64,000 nucleotides of DNA. Source: Duganella aquatilis (GTDB lineage Bacteria > Pseudomonadota > Gammaproteobacteria > Burkholderiales > Burkholderiaceae_D). Of the stretch, positions 10,053 to 18,900 are shown piece after piece. The stretch covers positions 62,001 to 126,000 of the forward strand of contig NZ_WKJL01000009.1 in NCBI RefSeq assembly GCF_009674565.1, read 5' to 3'. Below the pieces are notes generated by a model. The model was not told the origin of the DNA, ran no database searches, and saw only the letters and a list, made by a program, of their open reading frames with translations. The translations under genes were made by a program, and so were the position numbers. The stretch's first letter is position 1, and each line of letters starts with the position of its first letter.

Positions 10053-10144
10053 CTCCGGGGTCAGGTCCCTCATTTCTACACGGCCCCAGCTGTAGCGACC
10101 GCTACAGCTGGGGCCGTGTAGAAATGAGGGACCTGACCCCGGAG
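10053..10144. repeat. Perfect inverted repeat, 44-base arms with 4-base loop; CCGGGGTCAG-bounded element 1
   Basis: The arms 10053-10096 and 10101-10144 are exact reverse complements, separated by the four bases GACC. The outer ends read CTCCGGGGTCAG and CTGACCCCGGAG. A second, competing hairpin (GACCCC at 10047-10052 with GGGGTC at 10057-10062) overlaps the left arm. The element begins seven bases after the rfbA stop. It shares its outer CCGGGGTCAG / CTGACCCCGG with the palindrome at 26560-26629, although the cores differ. It could act as a transcription terminator or mRNA-stabilising structure, or be a mobile palindrome of the REP type. Confidence 0.95.
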
Positions 10145-10308
10145 TTAGGAGTTGTATCGATTGGTAAGCATGCTCTGTTGTGCAGGGCGCTACTGGTATT
10201 ATGCCGGCGGCCCGCTAAACGCTGGCTGCCGCGTGTAATCCTGTACAATCAGCTGTTGGCACGTTGATAATGCTTCGTGTTGCGATACAACGCAGAAATT
10301 AAAATAAT

Positions 10309-11403
10309 ATGTTTTCCTTCCTACTGAGCTTTATCGCTTCCGCGCTGCTGACCTTGCTGGTCATTAAAGAAGCGAGATTGCACGGTCCGGCGCTGGACGC
10401 CAATTTCAACGGCGTGCAGAAAGTCCACGCCCACCACGTGGCCCGCATCGGCGGCCTGCCGATTTTTGTGGCGGTGGCGATCAGCTCGACGATTTCCATC
10501 TGGCGCGTGCCGGTGCTGGGGGACTTGCTGCTGGCGCTGCTGGCCAGCGCCGCCGTCGCCTTTGCCGGCGGCATCGTCGAAGATTACACCGGCCGCGTCA
10601 GCCCGCTGCGCCGTCTGCTGCTGACCATGGCGGCCGCCACGCTCGGCTATTTCCTGCTCGACGCCCGCATCGACCGTCTGGACTGGCCGTTCTCGGCCTG
10701 GACGCTGCCGTATATGTGGATCACGCTGCCGCTGACGGTGCTGGCGGTGGCCGGCATCGCCAACGCAGTGAACATCATCGACGGGTTCAACGGCCTGGCC
10801 AGCGTGGTGTGCATCTGCATGCTGCTGTCGCTCGGCTATGTGGCCCTGCAGGTCAACGATATGTTCGTGCTGATCGCCGCGCTGATGGTGGCCGGCGCCA
10901 CCGCCGGTTTCCTGATCTGGAACTACCCGGTCGGCCTGATTTTCCTCGGCGACGGCGGCGCCTATTTCATCGGCTTCATGCTCGGCGAGCTGGCCTTGCT
11001 GCTGGTGATGCGCAATCCGCAGGTGTCGACCTGGTATGCCGCCTTGCTGCTGATTTATCCGACCTTTGAAACCCTGTTCTCGGTCTACCGCCGCATGTTC
11101 GTGCGCGGCAAGTCGCCGGCCATGCCGGACGGCATCCACCTGCACAGCCTGATCTTCCGCCGCATCGTGCAATGGGCGGTGGGCCGCAAGGAAGCGCGCG
11201 CGCTGATCCGCCGTAATTCGCTGACCTCGCCCTATCTGTGGCTGTTCTCGCTGACGGCGGTGATTCCGGCCACCGTGTTCTGGCGCCATACCTGGGTGTT
11301 GATGCTGTTCTGCATGCTGTTTATCGGCAGTTATATCTGGATTTACGTGCGCATCGTGCGTTTCAAGGCGCCGCGCTGGATGATTCGGCATAAAAAGCAC
11401 TGA
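10309..11403 (+). CDS. MraY/WecA family undecaprenyl-phosphate sugar-1-phosphate transferase
   Basis: A polytopic inner-membrane glycosyltransferase (family 4) of 364 residues. It would transfer an N-acetylhexosamine-1-phosphate from a UDP-sugar to undecaprenyl phosphate and so start O-antigen or capsule repeat synthesis. The family motifs are GGIVEDYTGR, NAVNIIDGFNGLAS with the catalytic Asp pair, and LIFLGDGGAYFIGF, followed by the His-rich IHLHSLIFRR loop typical of WecA-like enzymes. Many hydrophobic segments run the whole length. It sits with rfbBA upstream and a phosphomannomutase downstream, which supports an envelope polysaccharide role. The sugar specificity cannot be read from sequence. 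Confidence 0.88.
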   Translation: MFSFLLSFIASALLTLLVIKEARLHGPALDANFNGVQKVHAHHVARIGGLPIFVAVAISSTISIWRVPVLGDLLLALLASAAVAFAGGIVEDYTGRVSPLRRLLLTMAAATLGYFLLDARIDRLDWPFSAWTLPYMWITLPLTVLAVAGIANAVNIIDGFNGLASVVCICMLLSLGYVALQVNDMFVLIAALMVAGATAGFLIWNYPVGLIFLGDGGAYFIGFMLGELALLLVMRNPQVSTWYAALLLIYPTFETLFSVYRRMFVRGKSPAMPDGIHLHSLIFRRIVQWAVGRKEARALIRRNSLTSPYLWLFSLTAVIPATVFWRHTWVLMLFCMLFIGSYIWIYVRIVRFKAPRWMIRHKKH

Positions 11404-11524
11404 TTTGCGCACCGCACAATTGCAAGGCTTGCGCGTCGCCATTATCACAATTACTATATGAAAGTTGTGTCTGCTGCAATGCAGGCAAGCTCCTTCCTAC
11501 TAATCCCGCACGTACAATCCCACT

Positions 11525-12907
11525 ATGGTCACCTTATCCAAAACCATCTTCAAAGCTTACGATATTCGCGGCATCATCGATAACACCCTGGACGCCGGTG
11601 TGGCGCACCAGATCGGCGCCGCCTTCGGCCGCGCCGCGCTGGCCAAAGGCGAAAAGAAAGTCGTGATCGGCCGTGACGGCCGCCTGTCCGGCCCTGCGCT
11701 GGCGAAAGCACTGGCCGAAGGCCTGCAATCGTCCGGCGTCGATGTGATCGACCTGGGCGTGGTGGCCACGCCGATGGTGTATTTCGGCACCAACGTGCTG
11801 GGCGCGGCGTCGGGCATCATGGTCACCGGCAGCCACAATCCGCCGGACTACAACGGCTTCAAGATGGTGCTGGCCGGCGAGGCCATCCACGGCGAGGCGA
11901 TCACCGGCCTGTACGACAGCATCCTGGCGCACGACGGTTCGGCCGTCGCCAACCCGGGCGCCTACAGCACCCACGACATCCGCGAACAATACCTGCAGCG
12001 CATCATCGGCGATGTGAAGATTTCGCGTCCGATCAAGATCGCCGTCGACTGCGGCAACGGCGTGGCCGGCGCGTTTGCCGGCGACCTGTATCGCGGCATG
12101 GGCTGCGAAGTGATCGAGCTGTTCTGCGAAGTGGACGGCACTTTCCCGAACCACCATCCGGATCCGGCGCACCCTGAAAACCTGCAAGACCTGATCCGTT
12201 GCCTGCAGGAGACCGACGCCGAGATCGGCCTGGCCTTCGACGGCGACGGCGACCGCCTGGGCCTGGTGACCAAGGACGGCCAGATCATCTATCCGGACCG
12301 CCAGATGATGCTGTTCGCGGAAGACGTGCTGTCGCGCAATCAAGGCGCGCAGATCCTGTACGACGTCAAGTGCACCCGCCACCTGGCGCCCTACATCGAG
12401 AAATCCGGCGGCGTGCCGCTGATGTACAAGACCGGCCACTCGCTGGTGAAGGCCAAGCTGAAGGAAACCGGCGCCCCGCTGGGCGGCGAAATGAGCGGCC
12501 ACATTTTCTTCAAGGACCGCTGGTACGGCTTCGACGACGGCCTGTACGCCGGCGCGCGCATGCTGGAGATCCTGACCAAGCAGCAGGACCCGTCGGCGCT
12601 GCTGAACGCGCTGCCGCAGTCGGACAGCACGCCCGAGCTGCACCTGCACCTGAAGGAAGGCGAGAACTTCAGCGTGATGGACAAGCTGCGCGCCGACGCC
12701 AAGTTCCCTGGCAATGAGCGCATCATCACCATCGACGGCCTGCGCGTGGAATACCCGGACGGCTTCGGCCTGGCGCGTTCCTCGAACACCACGCCGGTGA
12801 TCGTGATGCGCTTCGAGGCGGAAACGCCGGCCGCGCTGGAACGCATCCAGGGCCAGTTCAAGAGCGTGATCCTGGCTGCCAAGCCTGACGCGGAGCTGCC
12901 GTTCTAA
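11525..12907 (+). CDS. Phosphomannomutase/phosphoglucomutase
   Basis: Interconverts hexose-6- and hexose-1-phosphates, supplying GDP-mannose or UDP-glucose precursors for surface polysaccharide. It is an alpha-D-phosphohexomutase of 460 residues. The phosphoserine loop is VTGSHNPPDYNGFK, the metal loop FDGDGDRLGLV, the sugar-binding loop GGEMSGHIFFKDRWYG, and the C-terminal phosphate loop includes RSSNTTPV. It most resembles AlgC/ManB-type dual-specificity enzymes. An alternative start just downstream is possible, since the first residues before KTIFKAYDIRG are not conserved. It is followed six bases later by waaC. Confidence 0.93.
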   Translation: MVTLSKTIFKAYDIRGIIDNTLDAGVAHQIGAAFGRAALAKGEKKVVIGRDGRLSGPALAKALAEGLQSSGVDVIDLGVVATPMVYFGTNVLGAASGIMVTGSHNPPDYNGFKMVLAGEAIHGEAITGLYDSILAHDGSAVANPGAYSTHDIREQYLQRIIGDVKISRPIKIAVDCGNGVAGAFAGDLYRGMGCEVIELFCEVDGTFPNHHPDPAHPENLQDLIRCLQETDAEIGLAFDGDGDRLGLVTKDGQIIYPDRQMMLFAEDVLSRNQGAQILYDVKCTRHLAPYIEKSGGVPLMYKTGHSLVKAKLKETGAPLGGEMSGHIFFKDRWYGFDDGLYAGARMLEILTKQQDPSALLNALPQSDSTPELHLHLKEGENFSVMDKLRADAKFPGNERIITIDGLRVEYPDGFGLARSSNTTPVIVMRFEAETPAALERIQGQFKSVILAAKPDAELPF

Positions 12908-12913
12908 ACTGCG

Positions 12914-13906
12914 ATGTCGAATCAAAAGCCGCTGAATATCCTGCTGGTGCGCGTGTCGTCCCTGGGCGACGTGCTGCATAACATGCCGATGGTGGCCGAC
13001 ATCGCCCGCCATTACCCGGACGCGAATATCGACTGGGTGGTGGAGGAGGGCTTTGTCAGCCTGGTGCGCTTGAACGCCCGCGTGCGCAACGTGATTCCGT
13101 TCGCGTTGCGGCGCTGGCGCAAGAGCCTCGGCAAGCCGGAAACGCGCGCCGAGATCAAGCACTTCTTCCGCACGCTGCGCCAGCAGGAATACGATTTCGT
13201 ATTCGATACCCAGGGCTTGCTCAAGACCGGCATCATCATGGGCGCCGCGCGCGTGGCGAAGGGCGGCCGCAAGGTCGGCCTGGCCAACGGCAGCGAAGGT
13301 TCCGGCTACGAGGGTATCTCGCGCATCTTCCATCATCTGAGCATTCCGACCGATCCGCGCACGCACGCGGTGGCGCGCGGGCGCATCGTCGCCGGCGCGG
13401 CGCTGGGCTATGCGGTCGATACGCCGGCCGATTTCGGCCTGCCGGCGCTGCCGGACGATACGCCGCGTCCCGAGTGGATGCCGGCGTCGTATGCGGTCTA
13501 CTTCCACGGCACCGCGCGCGACGCCAAGAAGTGGGCCACCGACAACTGGATCGCGCTGGGCAAGGAACTGGCGCCGATGCCTGTCCTGCTGCCCTGGGGT
13601 TCGCCGAAGGAAAAGGCGGAGGCGGAGCGGATCGCCGCCGGCCTGCCGAATGCGGTGGTGCTGCCGAAGCTGCCGATGGCCGACGCCATCATGCTGGCGC
13701 GCCGCGCCGCGCTGGTGATCGGCGTCGACACGGGGCTGGTACACATCGCGGCGGCCTTCGTGCGGCCGACGGTGGAGATTTATGCCGATTCGCCGCGCTG
13801 GAAGACCGAGGGCAACTGGTCGCCGCGCATTATCAATCTGGGTGATCAGGGCACGCCGCCATCGGTGGCGGAAGTGCTGGCTGCGGCCCGGAGTCTGTTG
13901 GGCTGA
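12914..13906 (+). CDS. waaC: Lipopolysaccharide heptosyltransferase I
   Basis: Adds the first L-glycero-D-manno-heptose to the Kdo of lipid A in LPS inner-core synthesis. It is a GT9-family protein of 330 residues. The N-terminal LLVRVSSLGDVLHNMP is the acceptor-side signature and the C-terminal VIGVDTGLVHIAAAF is the ADP-heptose-binding signature. Its length and the adjacent waaA, three bases downstream, support the waaC call over waaF. gmhB, which makes the heptose donor precursor, is also in the window at 18.3-18.9 kb. Confidence 0.93.
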   Translation: MSNQKPLNILLVRVSSLGDVLHNMPMVADIARHYPDANIDWVVEEGFVSLVRLNARVRNVIPFALRRWRKSLGKPETRAEIKHFFRTLRQQEYDFVFDTQGLLKTGIIMGAARVAKGGRKVGLANGSEGSGYEGISRIFHHLSIPTDPRTHAVARGRIVAGAALGYAVDTPADFGLPALPDDTPRPEWMPASYAVYFHGTARDAKKWATDNWIALGKELAPMPVLLPWGSPKEKAEAERIAAGLPNAVVLPKLPMADAIMLARRAALVIGVDTGLVHIAAAFVRPTVEIYADSPRWKTEGNWSPRIINLGDQGTPPSVAEVLAAARSLLG

Positions 13907-13909
13907 TTT

Positions 13910-15193
13910 ATGCGTCTGTTTTATTCCCTGATGTGGTGGCTGGCTTTGCCGCTGGTGCTGACGCGCCTGTGGCTGCGTGGACGCAAGGAGCCGGGCTATC
14001 GCCAGCATTGGGGCGAGCGGCTGGGTTTCTACGGCCGCGCCGATGGCAGTGCCGCCGCGCCGGTGCTGTGGGTGCACGCCGTTTCCGTCGGCGAGACGCG
14101 CGCCGCCGAGCCGCTGGTCGATGCGCTGCTGGCCGCGTATCCGCAAAGCCGCATCATCCTCACCCACATGACGCCCACCGGGCGCGCCACCGGCAAGGCG
14201 CTGTTCGCCAGGCATGGCGCGCGGCTGGTGCAATCCTATCTGCCGTACGACACGGGCAGCATGGTGTCGCGCTTCATCCGCCACTTCCAGCCGAGCGTCT
14301 GCATCCTGATGGAGACGGAAGTCTGGCCGAACCTGATCGCCGTCTGCGGCGCCAGGGGCGTGCCGGTGGTGCTGGCCAACGCCCGCCTGTCGGAACGTTC
14401 GCTGCGCAAGGCCACGCGCTTTGGTTCCCTGCTGACCGACGCCGCGCGCGGCATCGCGCTGGTGGCCGCGCAGACCGAGGCCGATGCACAGCGCGTGCGC
14501 TCGCTGGGCGTGCAGCGCGTGGAAGTCACCGGCAGCATCAAGTTCGACGTGGTGGTGCCGGAGGCGGCGCTGGCCATCGGCATCGCGCTGCGCGCCGCCA
14601 TCGGCGCACGTCCGGTGCTGCTGTGCGCCTCCACCCGCGAGGGCGAGGAAGAGCTGATCCTGCAAGCGTTCATCAACGCCCGCGCAACGCTGCCGGCCGA
14701 CTTGCTGCTGCTGATCGTCCCGCGCCATCCGCAGCGCTTCGATGAAGTGGAAAACATGATCGCCGCGCGCGGCCTGACGGTCGAACGCCGCAGCAGGCTG
14801 GCGCTGGACGGCGGCGCCATGGCGGGCGGCGTCGCCGTGCTGCTGGGCGACTCGATGGGTGAAATGTTCGCCTATTATTCGGCGTGCGACATCGCCTTCG
14901 TCGGCGGCAGCCTGCTGCCGCTGGGCGGCCAGAACCTGATCGAGCCGGCGGCCCTGGGCAAGCCGGTGCTGATCGGCGAACACACCTTCAACTTCGAACT
15001 GGTGACCGAAGACGCCCTGGCTGCCGGCGGCGCCCAACGCGTCGCCGACGCGGCCGGCCTGATGTCCGCCGCCGCCAGCCTGCTGGACGACACCGCCGCC
15101 CGCGCGACGATGGGCGACAATGCCCTGGCCTTCGCCAACCAGCACCGCGGCGCCACCCGCCGCACCCTGGCGCTGCTGCCGTCCCTTTTCTAG
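13910..15193 (+). CDS. waaA: 3-deoxy-D-manno-octulosonic acid (Kdo) transferase
   Basis: Transfers Kdo from CMP-Kdo to lipid IVA at the inner face of the cytoplasmic membrane. It is a GT30 protein of 427 residues with a short N-terminal membrane anchor. Family motifs are WVHAVSVGETRAAEPL, containing the essential Glu, then ILMETEVWPNLI, ARLSERS, and the C-terminal FVGGSLLPLGGQNLIEPA. It closes the plus-strand envelope block and converges with the M28 peptidase gene six bases away. Confidence 0.95.
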   Translation: MRLFYSLMWWLALPLVLTRLWLRGRKEPGYRQHWGERLGFYGRADGSAAAPVLWVHAVSVGETRAAEPLVDALLAAYPQSRIILTHMTPTGRATGKALFARHGARLVQSYLPYDTGSMVSRFIRHFQPSVCILMETEVWPNLIAVCGARGVPVVLANARLSERSLRKATRFGSLLTDAARGIALVAAQTEADAQRVRSLGVQRVEVTGSIKFDVVVPEAALAIGIALRAAIGARPVLLCASTREGEEELILQAFINARATLPADLLLLIVPRHPQRFDEVENMIAARGLTVERRSRLALDGGAMAGGVAVLLGDSMGEMFAYYSACDIAFVGGSLLPLGGQNLIEPAALGKPVLIGEHTFNFELVTEDALAAGGAQRVADAAGLMSAAASLLDDTAARATMGDNALAFANQHRGATRRTLALLPSLF

Positions 15194-15199
15194 CCTGGT

Positions 15200-16579
15200 C
15201 TAGCGCTGCGGCAGCGGGTAGGTGGCGACGCTGGCGTTGCCGTCCTTGTCGACCGCCTGCACGCCGAACAGGAAGTTATCCTTGGAGCGCGGGATGATGT
15301 ACTGGGTCGTGTTGCCGACGTAGAGGGCGCCCTGCCATTGCGGCGCCGTGGTGTCGCGCCAGACGATGCGGTAGCCGGCCAGGTCCGGCTCCTTGTTGGC
15401 CTGCCATACCAGTTCCGTATTGTTATCCAGCTTGGCGGTGCGCACCTTGACCTGTTGCGGCGCGGCCGGCGCCAGCGCCAGCGACGACAGCGAGGCCGCG
15501 TTCACGCGCGCCACCTGGGCGATGTAGTTGAAGTCGTCGTATTCCGGCAGGTCGCCGATTTTTTTGCCGCCTTCCTCGCGCAGATCCTGGTGCTGGTGGC
15601 TGAAGTCCTCGTTCGGTTCGGTGAAGCGCACCGCCGCGTAGCCGCGATCGAGGAAGGGGCTGTGGTCGCCGCCGCGCAGGTAGCGGTCGCGCCGGTAGAT
15701 GACGTTGACGCTGAACTTGTCGACATAGCGCTCGCCCACTTCCTTGATGTGGCGCGCCAGCTGGCGGGTGATGGAGTCGTTCTCGCCGCCGGTGGCCACC
15801 AGCGCGCGATTCGCGTCCGACATTTCCTTGACCGCCGGGATGCCTTCCGCGAACAGGCGCACCTGGGTGTTGTCGACATGGTCGTCATCGGCGCGCGAGC
15901 TGCCGATGATGTCGTTGTTCAGCATGCCGGCGATATTCCAGTTCTTCTGCCTGGCCAGCTCGGCCCAGTTGGCGGCGCCCAGCAGGCCTTGCTCCTCGGC
16001 CGCCACAGTCATGAACACCAGCGTGGCGTCGAACTTGTGGCGCGCCATGACGCAGGCCATTTCGATGACGGCGGCGGTGCCGGAGGCGTCGTCGTTGGCG
16101 CCCGGCGCGTCGCTGGTGGCGTTCATGACTTCGGTCACGCGGGAATCGTAGTGACCGCTCACTACATACATGCGGTCCACCGATTCAGCCTGCGTGCCGG
16201 GCAGTGTGGCCACCACGTTGACGATCTCGGTCGGCTGGCTCAGGCGCGCCATCACGGGATGCACGTGGCTGTCATAGCTGACCTGCAGGCGGCCGCCGGC
16301 CGCCGCGCCGCAGCGTTCCAGTTCGCTCTTGATCCAGCGCCGCGCGGCGCCGATGCCGCGCGTGTCGGACACCGTGTCGGACATGGTGTGGCGGGTGCCG
16401 AAGCTGACCAGCTTGCGCACATAGCCCTCGATGCGCTGCGGCGAGATTTCCTTGACGATCTGGTCGATCTCGGCCTGGTGGCCGGTGACGTTGGGACCGG
16501 CATCGGCGGCGATGGTGTGAGCGGCTGCAAAGCACAGCAGCAGCGCCGCCGGCAAGGTCTTGCGAGGAATGAATTGCAT
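15200..16579 (-). CDS. Secreted M28-family zinc aminopeptidase with C-terminal Fn3-like domain
   Basis: A 459-residue exported peptidase. The start at 16579 gives a signal peptide, MQFIPRKTLPAALLLCFAAA, ending near AHTIAADAG. The frame is open further upstream but that part lies over the DUF45 gene. The M28 zinc ligands are seen in GHYDSR (His about 143), PGANDDASGTAA (Asp about 163) and AAEEQGLLGA (Glu about 195-196). The last 85 residues or so, from QVKVRTAKLDNNTELVW, look like a fibronectin type III fold. This suggests a periplasmic or extracellular nutritional peptidase. It trails the lnt-glyQS block on the same strand, 17 bases after the DUF45 gene. Confidence 0.88.
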   Translation of the reverse strand: MQFIPRKTLPAALLLCFAAAHTIAADAGPNVTGHQAEIDQIVKEISPQRIEGYVRKLVSFGTRHTMSDTVSDTRGIGAARRWIKSELERCGAAAGGRLQVSYDSHVHPVMARLSQPTEIVNVVATLPGTQAESVDRMYVVSGHYDSRVTEVMNATSDAPGANDDASGTAAVIEMACVMARHKFDATLVFMTVAAEEQGLLGAANWAELARQKNWNIAGMLNNDIIGSSRADDDHVDNTQVRLFAEGIPAVKEMSDANRALVATGGENDSITRQLARHIKEVGERYVDKFSVNVIYRRDRYLRGGDHSPFLDRGYAAVRFTEPNEDFSHQHQDLREEGGKKIGDLPEYDDFNYIAQVARVNAASLSSLALAPAAPQQVKVRTAKLDNNTELVWQANKEPDLAGYRIVWRDTTAPQWQGALYVGNTTQYIIPRSKDNFLFGVQAVDKDGNASVATYPLPQR

Positions 16580-16596
16580 GGACTTCTTTCTGGATG

Positions 16597-17613
16597 TCAG
16601 GGGAACAGCACAGGCAGCTCTTGCGAGCGTTTGCGGAGGAGGTTTTTGGCTTCGTCGTATTCGGGATAAATCAGGCCGACCGTGTCCCAGAACTGCTGGC
16701 TGTGGTTCATCTCCAGGATGTGCGACAGTTCGTGCGCCACCACGTAGTCGATCAGCGGCAGCGAGAAGTGGATCAGCTTCCAGTTCAGGCGGATCTTGCG
16801 GTCGGCCGTGCACGAGCCCCAGCGCGTGCCGGCCGAGGTCAGGCCGAAGGAGTGGTACTGCACCCCCAGCCGTCCGGCGTACAGGTCCAGCCGTTCCTCG
16901 AACAGGGTCTTGGCCTGCTGCTGATACCAGGCCTTGACGCGTTCCTTGAGCAGGTTTTCGCTGGCGCCCGGCATCAGCGTCATCCACAGCTCGCGGGTGT
17001 TGGGATTGTAGATGCTGCGGTTGCGGCCACCGACCAGCAGCCGCAAGGTGATGTCCTGGCCCAGATACGGAATCTGTGTGCCGTCTATCCATTCCACCGG
17101 CGGCTTTTGCAGCCGCGCCGCGCGGCGTTCGCGCCGCTCTTTGAGTTTGCTGAGGATCCAGTGCTGCTTGGTGCGGATCGCCTCGTCGATTTCGGCGATG
17201 CTGATGCGCTTGGGCGCGGTCACGCGCAGGCCGTCGTCGTCGATCATGAAGCCGATCGAGCGCCGCGTCGAGCGGCGCAATTCGTATTCGAGGATGAAAT
17301 CGCCGACCATCAGCTGGCGGCGCGGCGGCAGATCGGACGGCGGCGCCACCAGCGGCCTGGTTTTGACCGGGACGGCCGTTTCCGGCGGCGCGACGTAAGG
17401 CGATACGGGAGGAGGGGTTGTCGATGAGGCAGGCGTCGGCGGAACCGACCACACCGGCGTGGTGTACACCGGCTTGGGAGGCGCCGACGCCTCCCGTCCA
17501 AACAGGTCCGGCTGATTCGGATCGGGGGACGCCGGTTTGACCAGCGTCGCCAGATCGTCTAACCAGCGTTGTAGGCGTGGGGCGAAATGACGCGCATTTC
17601 TGATTCTATCCAA
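16597..17613 (-). CDS. DUF45 / YgjP-like zinc metallohydrolase
   Basis: A member of the YgjP/DUF45 (WLM/SprT-like) family. The zinc motif HELSHILEMNHSQQFWD and the preceding TRWGSCTADRKIRLNW are diagnostic. E. coli YgjP has been reported to hydrolyse UTP, but the family role is not settled. The N-terminal 80 residues or so are Pro/Ala-rich and not conserved. The in-frame ATG at 17727 would overlap the upstream plsC by 169 bases. I prefer the TTG at 17613, which has AGGTGG four bases upstream and overlaps plsC by 55 bases. A GTG at 17469 is an alternative. It lies downstream of plsC, gmhB and glyS on the same strand. Confidence 0.85.
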   Translation of the reverse strand: MDRIRNARHFAPRLQRWLDDLATLVKPASPDPNQPDLFGREASAPPKPVYTTPVWSVPPTPASSTTPPPVSPYVAPPETAVPVKTRPLVAPPSDLPPRRQLMVGDFILEYELRRSTRRSIGFMIDDDGLRVTAPKRISIAEIDEAIRTKQHWILSKLKERRERRAARLQKPPVEWIDGTQIPYLGQDITLRLLVGGRNRSIYNPNTRELWMTLMPGASENLLKERVKAWYQQQAKTLFEERLDLYAGRLGVQYHSFGLTSAGTRWGSCTADRKIRLNWKLIHFSLPLIDYVVAHELSHILEMNHSQQFWDTVGLIYPEYDEAKNLLRKRSQELPVLFP

Positions 17614-18311
17614 GTTTCCACCTGTTGCATCATGCTGTCCGGGGTTTGGCCTTCCGGCGAGATTGGTTTGCCTATCGATACTGTAACAAGGCCTGGGCGT
17701 TTGATGAAAGAGTTTTTTGGCCAGCACTCACCGGAATTGTGGGCAATCGGCACCACCACGGCGCCGGTCTCGATGGCCAGGCGCGTGCCGCCGCTCTTGT
17801 ACTTGCCGGTCTGGCCGACGGGAATCCGCGTCCCTTCCGGGAACATGATGATCCACAGGCCCTGCGCCAGGCGGCGCTTGCCGTGACGGACCACGTGCTT
17901 GAAGGCGTGCTTGCCCTGCTTGCGGTCGATCGGGATCATGCGCAGCAGCGCCATGGCCCAGCCGAAGAAGGGAATGTACAGGATCTCCTTCTTGAACACG
18001 AACACCAATGGGCGCGGCATGTTCGGCAGCAGAAAGATGGTTTCCCACGCCGACTGGTGCTTGGACAGCACGATGGCCGGCGCGTCCGGCAGGTTGTCCT
18101 GGCCGCGGATTTCGTAGCGGATGCCGCAGATGACCTTCAGGCACCAGATCATGAAGACGTTCCAGCGCGAGGTGACGAAGAAGCGGTTCGCATACGGCAG
18201 CGGCGCCACCAGGAAGCACACGCAGGACCAGACGATGGTCGATACCACCATGACGATGGTGAAGATCAGGGAACGCAGAAATAAAATGGGATGACCCAAT
18301 GCAGACTCCAA
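17559..18311 (-). CDS. plsC: 1-acyl-sn-glycerol-3-phosphate acyltransferase (PlsC)
   Basis: A 250-residue lysophosphatidate acyltransferase of the inner membrane, with two N-terminal hydrophobic segments between about residues 10 and 40. The catalytic motif is the variant KHQSAWET, with Glu in place of the usual Asp (HX4E). The FPEGTR motif is intact in IIMFPEGTRIPVGQTGKYKSG. The HX4E variant is common in the betaproteobacterial PlsC encoded beside gmhB, so it is probably functional. It begins seven bases after gmhB, and its 3' end overlaps the likely start of the DUF45 gene. Confidence 0.92.
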   Translation of the reverse strand: MESALGHPILFLRSLIFTIVMVVSTIVWSCVCFLVAPLPYANRFFVTSRWNVFMIWCLKVICGIRYEIRGQDNLPDAPAIVLSKHQSAWETIFLLPNMPRPLVFVFKKEILYIPFFGWAMALLRMIPIDRKQGKHAFKHVVRHGKRRLAQGLWIIMFPEGTRIPVGQTGKYKSGGTRLAIETGAVVVPIAHNSGECWPKNSFIKRPGLVTVSIGKPISPEGQTPDSMMQQVETWIESEMRVISPHAYNAG

Positions 18312-18318
18312 AAACTGT

Positions 18319-18885
18319 TTAACTGACGACGTGCAGCGCCGGCGGCACGCTGGTTTTCAGCAGGTGCGTGACCATCGCGGCCAGGTCCGGGAACACCATG
18401 GTGCCGGGCGGCAGACCACCGGTGGCCTGGGTTTTTTCCCCTTTGCCGGTCAGGACCAGGTAGGGCACGCAGCCGCTGACATAGCCGGCCTGCAGGTCGC
18501 GCAGCGAATCGCCGACCACCGGCACGCCTTTCAGGCTGATTTTATAGCGCTGCGAGATTTCTGTGAACATGCCCGGCTTGGGCTTGCGGCAGTCGCAGTT
18601 GTCGGCCGCCGCATGCGGGCAGAAGAACACCGCGTCGATGTCGGCGCCTACCTGCTGCGCCAGGTTGTGCATCTTCTGGTGGATGGCGTTGAGGATGGTC
18701 ATGTCGAAGAACTCGCGGGCGATGCCCGACTGGTTCGACGCCACCACCACCCGGTAGCCGGCCTGGTTCAGGCGCGCGATCGCTTCCATCGAGCCGGGGA
18801 TCGGAATCCACTCGGCCGGCGATTTGATGAAGTCCGGCGAATCGTGATTGATAACGCCGTCGCGATCGAGAATGATCAGTTTCAT
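18319..18885 (-). CDS. gmhB: D-glycero-beta-D-manno-heptose-1,7-bisphosphate 7-phosphatase
   Basis: Removes the 7-phosphate from heptose bisphosphate on the path to ADP-heptose for the LPS inner core. It is a HAD-family enzyme. The nucleophile motif is LDRDGVIN at the N-terminus, motif II lies in ASNQSGIARE, and the zinc knuckle is CPHAAADNCDCRKPKPGM. VVGDSLRDLQAG carries the last acidic motif. Homologues begin MKLIILDRDG, so I used the ATG at 18885. An ATG at 18900, immediately after the glyS stop, would add five residues. The product feeds the same pathway as waaC at 12.9 kb. Confidence 0.93.
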   Translation of the reverse strand: MKLIILDRDGVINHDSPDFIKSPAEWIPIPGSMEAIARLNQAGYRVVVASNQSGIAREFFDMTILNAIHQKMHNLAQQVGADIDAVFFCPHAAADNCDCRKPKPGMFTEISQRYKISLKGVPVVGDSLRDLQAGYVSGCVPYLVLTGKGEKTQATGGLPPGTMVFPDLAAMVTHLLKTSVPPALHVVS

Positions 18886-18900
18886 GGACGGCGTACCCAT

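Noticed and set aside
11534..15145. A 1203-residue open frame on the minus strand
   Set aside because: It runs antisense through the phosphomannomutase, waaC and waaA genes, is rich in His, Arg, Gln and Ala, and shows no domain; it is a high-GC shadow frame.
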